NCBI GenBank assembly: GCA_013202535.1
Contig: JABMRP010000177.1
Span: forward strand, 1-5,550
Direction of reading: 5' to 3'
DNA length: 5,550 nt
Source of the DNA: Planctomycetota bacterium
GTDB lineage: Bacteria > Planctomycetota > Planctomycetia > Pirellulales > Thermoguttaceae
The position numbers and the translations under genes are program-made. Shown here piece after piece: positions 1 through 4,075 of the stretch. The stretch's first letter is position 1. Each line of letters begins with the position of its first letter. The notes beneath the pieces are model-generated. The model worked only from the letters and a program-made list of their open reading frames with translations. It was not told where the DNA came from and made no database searches.

Positions 1-1107
1 ACGCACCAGCCCCGTGTCGGGCGGCGGCGGCTCGGTCCAAGTCCTGATTTGGGCCGGCTTCCCGGCGGGCAGCGCGGCCAGTTCGGCCAACCGCTTTTCG
101 ATCTTCACCCGCGCGAGCCCCTGAAGCTCCGGTTGGGCCAGTTGATACCAATGCCGGGCGCGGGCCAGCAACAACGGCCGGTCGGCGTCGTCCGAATTCT
201 GGGCCAAATCCCACCAGATGTCGCCCAGGGCAGTCTTCTGCGCACCGGTCTGGGCGCCGGCGATTTCCGCTTGGGCGACGGCGCTGAGCCCCGGGTCACT
301 GCTGCGAGACAGGTGTGCAAGTCCCGCCGTCCAGCCACCGCGAACGAAGCAATAGTACTTTCCCACGACGAGGTGTGCGTCGGCATCCTCGGGGTCCTGT
401 TGGAGGACGGTCAGCGCGTCGCGGGCTGCCGCTTGGACTGCAACGGCCGCCTCGACCGTTCGGGCCACTTCGCGGACCTGGCGCAGGAGTGCCCCGTCGC
501 GGGCCTTTTGCGCCGCGGCCAGCGCCGGCGGCGTAAGCCGGGCCGCCTCGTCGATCCGGTGCTGATCCACAAGCTGGCCGATCAGCGGGAGACACTGCCG
601 GGCGAGCGCGCCGTGCTGGGCCGCCGAGGTGGCCGTTTGGGAAATCCGCACGAGCGTTTCGATCTTCAACGTCGCGACGTCGATGGCAAACTTCGCGCCG
701 GTCGAGTCGATACACACGCACGCCACCTCGGCCTCGCCCGCTTCGGCCGCAATATCCCGGGCGACCCGTAACAGGACAAACTGGGCCGCCGGATCCCCCG
801 GCGCCTTGTCCGCCTGATCGATGAGTTTTCGCGCCAACTCCGACTTCTGCGCCGGAGTCTTGGCCTGTGCGTAGTCGGCCTCGAAGATCTCCCGAGCCAA
901 GGTCAACGCTTTCCGCAGATCGGCAGCCTTGGGGACCGGTTCCTTCCCCTGGGGGCCAGCCGGCGCGGCGACAGCGAGCCCTTGGGCATCGGCCGTCCGC
1001 GGCGCGGTCATCGTCAACAGAGCCAGGGCCCCGCACGACAGCAGTAGAAACGCCGTCCACCACCACCACCGGCCGTGGTCACGGCAACGCGTCGCCACGC
1101 GGTTCAT
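1..1107 (-). CDS. Exported Ala-rich helical protein, planctomycete type (N-terminal part, runs off left edge)
   Basis: Reading the minus strand from the ATG at 1107, the frame is open for all 369 codons to base 1, so the C-terminus is missing. The start is supported by a GGGAG ribosome site eight bases upstream. Residues 1-42 form an export signal: basic start (R3, R7, R9, R13), four consecutive tryptophans (W14-W17), a hydrophobic core at about 18-35 and a likely signal peptidase site near A39-D40-A41. C25 lies in LLSC, a poor lipobox, so lipidation is doubtful. Residues 60-230 are Ala-rich and mostly helical, perhaps tetratricopeptide-like. Residues 249-280 (GKYYCFVRGGW then GLAHLSRSSDPGL) and 295-345 (GDIWWDLAQ, ARHWYQLAQPELQGLARVKIEKRL) match a module that I recall from many planctomycete secreted proteins. 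There it often precedes LamG, SUMF1-like or other C-terminal domains. The ending at 360-369 (PPPP) looks like a linker to such a domain. Molecular function is unknown. The coding call is firm; the family assignment is from memory. Confidence 0.85.
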   Translation of the reverse strand, partial: MNRVATRCRDHGRWWWWTAFLLLSCGALALLTMTAPRTADAQGLAVAAPAGPQGKEPVPKAADLRKALTLAREIFEADYAQAKTPAQKSELARKLIDQADKAPGDPAAQFVLLRVARDIAAEAGEAEVACVCIDSTGAKFAIDVATLKIETLVRISQTATSAAQHGALARQCLPLIGQLVDQHRIDEAARLTPPALAAAQKARDGALLRQVREVARTVEAAVAVQAAARDALTVLQQDPEDADAHLVVGKYYCFVRGGWTAGLAHLSRSSDPGLSAVAQAEIAGAQTGAQKTALGDIWWDLAQNSDDADRPLLLARARHWYQLAQPELQGLARVKIEKRLAELAALPAGKPAQIRTWTEPPPPDTGLVR

Positions 1108-1115
1108 GTGGAGTT

Positions 1116-1120
1116 CTCCC
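1116..1120 (-). promoter_or_regulatory. Ribosome binding site of the first gene
   Basis: GGGAG on the minus strand lies eight bases before the ATG at 1107. It supports this start over the overlapping minus-strand frame that begins at 1069, which lacks a signal peptide. Confidence 0.6.
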
Positions 1121-1182
1121 TGGGGGCTGTATTCGGGACTGGCAAATCCGCCCCTCTCCGAAGGCGGTCAGGCGGTTTCAAA

Positions 1183-1232
1183 CCAGACGTCGGACTCGAC
1201 TGATAGGGGGTTTCAATCGCCCCTGAGTCTGG
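1183..1232. repeat. Interrupted inverted repeat
   Basis: The right arm CCCCTGAGTCTGG (1220-1232) has a full 13-base complement in the left arm, but split into three blocks: CCAGA (1183-1187), CTC (1195-1197) and AGGGG (1205-1209). The blocks are separated by two unpaired 7-base insertions, and the central loop is ten bases (1210-1219). It lies between the recombinase remnant and the start of the first gene. It could be a transcript hairpin, a former recombination site or a binding site. No U-tract follows on either strand, so a standard intrinsic terminator is unlikely. Confidence 0.4.
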
Positions 1233-1263
1233 CCCAATGAGACAGGGTTGTCAAGCATCGGTC

Positions 1264-1290
1264 GCAAATAGAAAAGCCTCTTCTATTCGC
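1264..1290. repeat. AT-rich hairpin at the break point of the recombinase remnant
   Basis: AATAGAA (1267-1273) and TTCTATT (1281-1287) are perfect inverted repeats around a 7-base loop. One mismatch further out, GC at 1264-1265 pairs with GC at 1289-1290. The right arm contains the TAG stop of the recombinase fragment (1283-1285), so the hairpin sits where homology to the recombinase family ends. Read on the minus strand it could act as a weak terminator for the remnant. It could also be a scar or end of the former mobile element. Confidence 0.45.
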
Positions 1291-1420
1291 TGAGCCGGTC
1301 CGGCGGAATCATGTAGTAGGCGGCCAGTTGGCGAACGGCCCGAAGATACTCCCGGGCGGTCCCGTCGACCAATCCGGCGAGCTTCAAGTCCTGGATCATG
1401 CGGTTTCTGAGTTCTGACAT
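1283..1420 (-). pseudogene. Tyrosine recombinase/integrase remnant, N-terminal SAM-like domain only
   Basis: The 45-codon frame from ATG 1420 to TAG 1283 begins MSELRNRMIQDLKLAGL and continues with TAREYLRAVRQLAAYY and PPDRLSE. This is the pattern of the N-terminal, SAM-like core-binding domain of phage-type tyrosine recombinases: a basic amphipathic start, T-x-x-x-Y-x-x-A/H-V at the centre and a P-D-x-L/I-S-E turn before the next helix. Intact enzymes are usually about 280-400 residues and carry a catalytic domain with an R-H-R-Y set. Nothing downstream on the minus strand down to 1107 resembles it, so the gene is truncated. The start at 1420 has AAAAAGG seven bases upstream; an in-frame ATG at 1528 adds 36 residues unlike the family. 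A short standalone expressed protein cannot be excluded, but a decayed mobile-element gene is the simpler reading. Confidence 0.7.
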
Positions 1421-1811
1421 CGTGATACCTTTTTCGTCAAGGCAAAGGAACTCCAGCCACAACGGCCGGAAACCCAAACGTATCACATCCCAGCACCTCG
1501 CCATTGCGGCCCCGCGAACGTCACACAACCCCTACAAACCGCCCCCCCCCTCCCGCGGCGCAGCCGCTTCGTCCAATTGGTGGTAAGTAGACTTGGCGTT
1601 TGTCTTGCTTACGCCTGGTTTCGCGTGATGTAGCCTGCGGCGGCGCCACCCCTTAACGGGACTTCTTCGAGCCGGGCAGTCTCGCCCGCCGATCGAAAGT
1701 GGGAGGAGAAGTCTCGCTGTCCCGCCGCAACCGCGTAACGTCTCGTCGATTGGATCTTGTTCGAGTTCTTGGGCCCTGTCGTGCCGCGGATGCTTTGCCG
1801 GTAGCCGGGGA
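1421..1811. other. Gene-free stretch between the recombinase remnant and the GH5 gene
   Basis: I see no convincing gene here in any frame. Contents: a run of nine C (1542-1550); a small hairpin GCGGC-gca-GCCGC (1555-1567); CGGGC-agtctc-GCCCG near 1673-1688; and GGGATT-ac-AATCCC (1808-1821), which spans the TAA stop of the GH5 gene. No hairpin is followed by a clear T-tract on the minus strand, so no terminator is called for the GH5 gene. The composition and lack of coding fit decayed DNA from an old insertion, but this is inference. Confidence 0.5.
1428..1434 (-). promoter_or_regulatory. Ribosome binding site of the recombinase remnant
   Basis: AAAAAGG on the minus strand ends seven bases before the ATG at 1420. 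It favours that start over the in-frame ATG at 1528 and suggests that the original initiation region of the recombinase survives. Confidence 0.45.
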
Positions 1812-3782
1812 TTACAATCCCGAAACTTTGGTGGGCTTCAATCCGAGCGCATCCAGTAGATCCGCATCGACGATGCCGTCGGTGTCAGCGCCCGGGGGCG
1901 TGAGCGGTTTGCGACGGACTGGATTCAAGACGGTAAAGGTTTCATTGTAGGACCAATAGGTCCACGCGATATCCAGCGCCTCGAAGGACTCGCGCACGTC
2001 GCGAATGAAAGCCAGCCGGTCTGCTGCCGACACGCCCGGACCGCCAAATCTTCTCTTGGCCATCACCGCGTCGAAGCAGCCGAACTCCACGCACTGCAGA
2101 TGAATCGCGCCGCCGTACTTCTTTCTCCAACGGTCTATTGCCCGTGCCCTGGCGAAATGCCAATCCCTGTCGTAGTGGCCCAGGTCGTCGCCTCGGCCGT
2201 AAGCGAGCATGGCCTTCCTGGCTGCCGGTCGATCCGCCGGGAGAATGTTCTCCAGCAGAGCATCCATCCGCGCGGCAATGATGGCGGGACTGGCTGGATA
2301 GGGAATGGACCCTATGCGCCTCCACCATGTCTGGGACGAGTGTGACATCATCCTGTTATTGAAACCGAACTGGTACGGTTCGTAGGTCGTGAAACTGTAG
2401 ATCAAGTTCGGGTCCGTGGCCGGAGACATTTCCTGAAGCTGCAGGATGTTTCCCGCCTTGTCGCTGCTGGTGATCAGGGTGTGATCCGGAAGCACATTTC
2501 TCACGGTTCCCCACATCCGGTCCGCCAGATAAGTCCAGTCCAATTCCGGGGGATTCCCGTGGGGCTCCGTCATCAGTTGAAAAGCCACTTTGTCCGCGGA
2601 CCAGTTACGCCCGATGTAGCCGGCGAAGTTCTCGTAGAACCTGAGCAGAACCTGGAATCGCTCCAAGCTGCCCAAATACTCATCCTTGAAGGATGGTTGG
2701 GGATGAATGCAAATAAGACAAGGCACGTCTTGGCTCAGCACCGCGTCCACGACACGCTGCACATACCACAGATTGTCCTCGTTGAGTCCGCCATCCGACG
2801 TCATGAAACGCGAGGGTGTGAACAACACCTTCACATGGTCAAACCCCATGGCTTTGATGAGCTTGATATCAGCAGCTTTGATCATGCGCTCCGTTGACAG
2901 GTGCCTCGATGTGGGTTGCGGCCTGTCGATGGATATCCCGCGTCTCAATTTCAGCCTCGGCATCGAGGGCTCGTTGGCCCTGCCGGGCGGCTTGACGAGC
3001 GTGACATCCCGCGGACGCTTGACGCCGTTGAATAGCCGGAACTGCGCCAGGCTGCCATCGAAGGAGTGTCGGCCTCCTTGGCAAGCCCCGATGGTCAAGG
3101 TGGCGGTGCCCGGGAAGATGACACCCGTGACCGGCGACTCTTTGACCAGCTCGCCGTCCACGTAGAACTGCATCGTGCCTGGCGTATAGGTTACCATGAT
3201 GTGGTGCCAAAGGCCGTCATCCAATCGGCGCCCGCTATCGGTATCTCCGCGCAGGGCCGGTGCGTGGAATACAAACCGGCCGGTGGATCGATCAAGTTTT
3301 GCGTCCCAATAGTCGGCCGCCCCGCTCTTGCCCTGCGATGCAATGACACGATAGTCCGTTTCCCGAGGGGGTGCCTTCATCCAGGCTGCAATCGTAAAGG
3401 CCTTTCCCACGGCGACAGGTTTCTTCAATGTTGCACAGGAGGTGGCCGTGCTGAAATCCAGGACCTTGCCGAAGGTCCTGTCGTTGAGCCAGACGGTGTG
3501 GATGAGCGCGGCGTTCCTGCCGGTCTTCGTCACGTCGTGGGCCGTGGACCCTTGCCCCTCACTGAAGTCGTAACCGACGATCAGATCATCCAGGAGGTTG
3601 TTGTCCCGCACGCCGTCGTCCGCTGCCGCGGCGCCGACGTGGATCAACAAGGCCGCCAACGGAACGAGGCTCCAGTGGGGAACTTTCCGTAGGCGATGGG
3701 CAGAGTCCGCACCCTTTTCCGGCGCGGAGTCTTCGATCACACTTCGGCATGTTTTTTGAGGGGATTCAGCCATTCGGATCAC
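1812..3782 (-). CDS. Secreted LamG-like plus GH5-type glycoside hydrolase
   Basis: Complete 656-residue protein, probably hydrolysing a beta-linked polysaccharide outside the cytoplasm. Residues 1-33 are a long polar, basic leader. Residues 34-55 (WSLVPLAALLIHVGAAAA) are a signal-peptide core with likely cleavage near 53-55. Residues 66-255 form a LamG/concanavalin-like jelly roll (GYDFSEGQG, FTIAAWMKAP, DGLWHHIMVTY, MQFYVDGELV, FDGSLAQFRLFN), often carbohydrate-binding. Residues 280-620 fit a GH5 (beta/alpha)8 barrel: RGISIDRP at strand 1, HVKVLF at strand 2, CLICIH (H360) at strand 3, FQLMTEPHG with acid/base E406 at strand 4, YSFTTYEPYQF at strand 6, LQCVEFG with nucleophile E566 at strand 7, and IAWTYWSY (W607, W610) at strand 8. 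Compared by eye with GH5, the Asn before the acid/base is Thr405, the strand-2 Arg is Lys318 and the strand-6 His is Thr465. The substrate cannot be named. The start is GTG 3782, with ATG 3773 as the alternative. It is divergent from the propeller gene. Confidence 0.85.
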   Translation of the reverse strand: MIRMAESPQKTCRSVIEDSAPEKGADSAHRLRKVPHWSLVPLAALLIHVGAAAADDGVRDNNLLDDLIVGYDFSEGQGSTAHDVTKTGRNAALIHTVWLNDRTFGKVLDFSTATSCATLKKPVAVGKAFTIAAWMKAPPRETDYRVIASQGKSGAADYWDAKLDRSTGRFVFHAPALRGDTDSGRRLDDGLWHHIMVTYTPGTMQFYVDGELVKESPVTGVIFPGTATLTIGACQGGRHSFDGSLAQFRLFNGVKRPRDVTLVKPPGRANEPSMPRLKLRRGISIDRPQPTSRHLSTERMIKAADIKLIKAMGFDHVKVLFTPSRFMTSDGGLNEDNLWYVQRVVDAVLSQDVPCLICIHPQPSFKDEYLGSLERFQVLLRFYENFAGYIGRNWSADKVAFQLMTEPHGNPPELDWTYLADRMWGTVRNVLPDHTLITSSDKAGNILQLQEMSPATDPNLIYSFTTYEPYQFGFNNRMMSHSSQTWWRRIGSIPYPASPAIIAARMDALLENILPADRPAARKAMLAYGRGDDLGHYDRDWHFARARAIDRWRKKYGGAIHLQCVEFGCFDAVMAKRRFGGPGVSAADRLAFIRDVRESFEALDIAWTYWSYNETFTVLNPVRRKPLTPPGADTDGIVDADLLDALGLKPTKVSGL

Positions 3783-3790
3783 AATCCAGT

Positions 3791-3795
3791 CTCTC
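3791..3795 (-). promoter_or_regulatory. Possible ribosome binding site of the GH5 gene
   Basis: GAGAG on the minus strand lies eight bases before GTG 3782 and 17 bases before the in-frame ATG 3773. This spacing favours the GTG start. The match is modest, and either start leaves the signal peptide intact. Confidence 0.35.
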
Positions 3796-3821
3796 GGGCT
3801 GCTATTTCAGGGCAAACGACT

Positions 3822-3833
3822 GCCCGCGCGGGC
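3822..3833. repeat. Perfect 12-bp palindrome in the GH5 upstream region
   Basis: GCCCGCGCGGGC is a perfect palindrome about 40 bases upstream of the GH5 start and downstream of the leftward promoter candidate. It could be an operator for a dimeric regulator or form a GC-rich transcript hairpin. In GC-rich DNA such a site can also arise by chance, and only one copy is seen. Confidence 0.35.
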
Positions 3834-3847
3834 GATGTGAATGTGTC

Positions 3848-3876
3848 ATCCTACTTGCTTGGCCCGTCTCACGCAA
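3848..3876 (-). promoter_or_regulatory. Candidate leftward promoter of the GH5 gene
   Basis: On the minus strand TTGCGT (3876-3871) and TAGGAT (3853-3848) are separated by 17 bases. The -10 keeps the conserved TA and final AT/T of a sigma-70-type element, and the -35 keeps only TTG. It is the best arrangement I find between the two divergent genes, and it gives a leader of roughly 60 bases before the GTG at 3782. The call is weak. Confidence 0.3.
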
Positions 3877-3940
3877 ACACCTGCTCCCCGCCCAAGCCAG
3901 AGTCTCGACTTCCCTGGAGGCTATGGAGGCATCGATAAGG

Positions 3941-3949
3941 TGCTATAAT
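3941..3949 (+). promoter_or_regulatory. Extended -10 promoter of the methyltransferase-fold/propeller gene
   Basis: TGCTATAAT contains a perfect TATAAT (3944-3949) preceded by the TGn extension. The region 15-19 bases upstream (CTATGG) is a poor -35, as is common for extended -10 promoters. Transcription would begin around 3955-3957 and give a 5' leader of about 120 bases before the ATG at 4076. An AT-rich perfect hexamer stands out in this GC-rich DNA. Confidence 0.55.
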
Positions 3950-3953
3950 AACG

Positions 3954-3998
3954 GTGTTCTGCCGAAGCGGCCGAGAGCCGTGGTGTCCGTCCGAACAC
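3954..3998 (+). promoter_or_regulatory. Folded 5' leader of the propeller gene
   Basis: Near the predicted transcript start, GTGTTC (3954-3959) pairs with GAACAC (3993-3998). Nested inside, CGGC (3968-3971) pairs with GCCG (3977-3980) around a 5-base loop. This predicts an extended stem with internal loops at the 5' end of the message. It matches no riboswitch class I recognise and could simply stabilise the transcript. Confidence 0.3.
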
Positions 3999-4059
3999 AA
4001 GTGCCAAGTGAAAGAAAAGGTTCGCTCCGGGTGGGGCGTGTTCCTCAAGACCCAATAAA

Positions 4060-4065
4060 AAGGAG
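4060..4065 (+). promoter_or_regulatory. Ribosome binding site of the propeller gene
   Basis: AAGGAG lies ten bases before the ATG at 4076. It is a strong Shine-Dalgarno match and fixes the start, since no earlier in-frame start has both such a site and the signal peptide at the N-terminus. Confidence 0.7.
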
Positions 4066-4075
4066 CAGGTGCTCG

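Noticed and set aside
49..771. 240-codon plus-strand frame
   Set aside because: It is an antisense shadow of the first gene in GC-rich DNA; the product is low-complexity and Arg/Gly-rich with no recognisable domain.
296..1069. 257-codon minus-strand frame overlapping the first gene
   Set aside because: It lies in another frame of the same strand as the 1107-1 gene. Its product is Arg/Gly/Pro-rich with no domain or signal, while the chosen frame has a signal peptide, ribosome site and recognisable motifs.
1170..1219. CRISPR-like pair: AGGCGGTTTCAAACC (1170-1184) and AGGGGGTTTCAATCG (1205-1219), offset 35 bases
   Set aside because: Only two copies with 12 of 15 matches, no third unit and no cas genes. 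The GTTTCAA start resembles CRISPR repeats, but the evidence is too thin.
1183..1232. Integron attC site next to the recombinase remnant
   Set aside because: The bulged inverted repeat is suggestive, but I find no GTTRRRY-type core site and no gene cassette.
1249..1254. Perfect TTGACA -35 hexamer on the minus strand upstream of the first gene
   Set aside because: No acceptable -10 hexamer lies 15-19 bases downstream (CCAGAC at 17), so no promoter was called.
1262..1282. Continuation of recombinase homology past the TAG stop (KRLFYLR in frame)
   Set aside because: It resembles the next family helix only loosely, would need a three-residue gap, and is explained by the palindromic hairpin sequence.
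1542..1550. Nine-C run as a phase-variation switch
   Set aside because: It is outside any supported gene and not placed between promoter elements; length variation there may equally be sequencing noise.
3066..3692. 208-codon plus-strand frame opposite the GH5 gene
   Set aside because: It is antisense to the well-supported LamG part of the GH5 protein and shows no domain.
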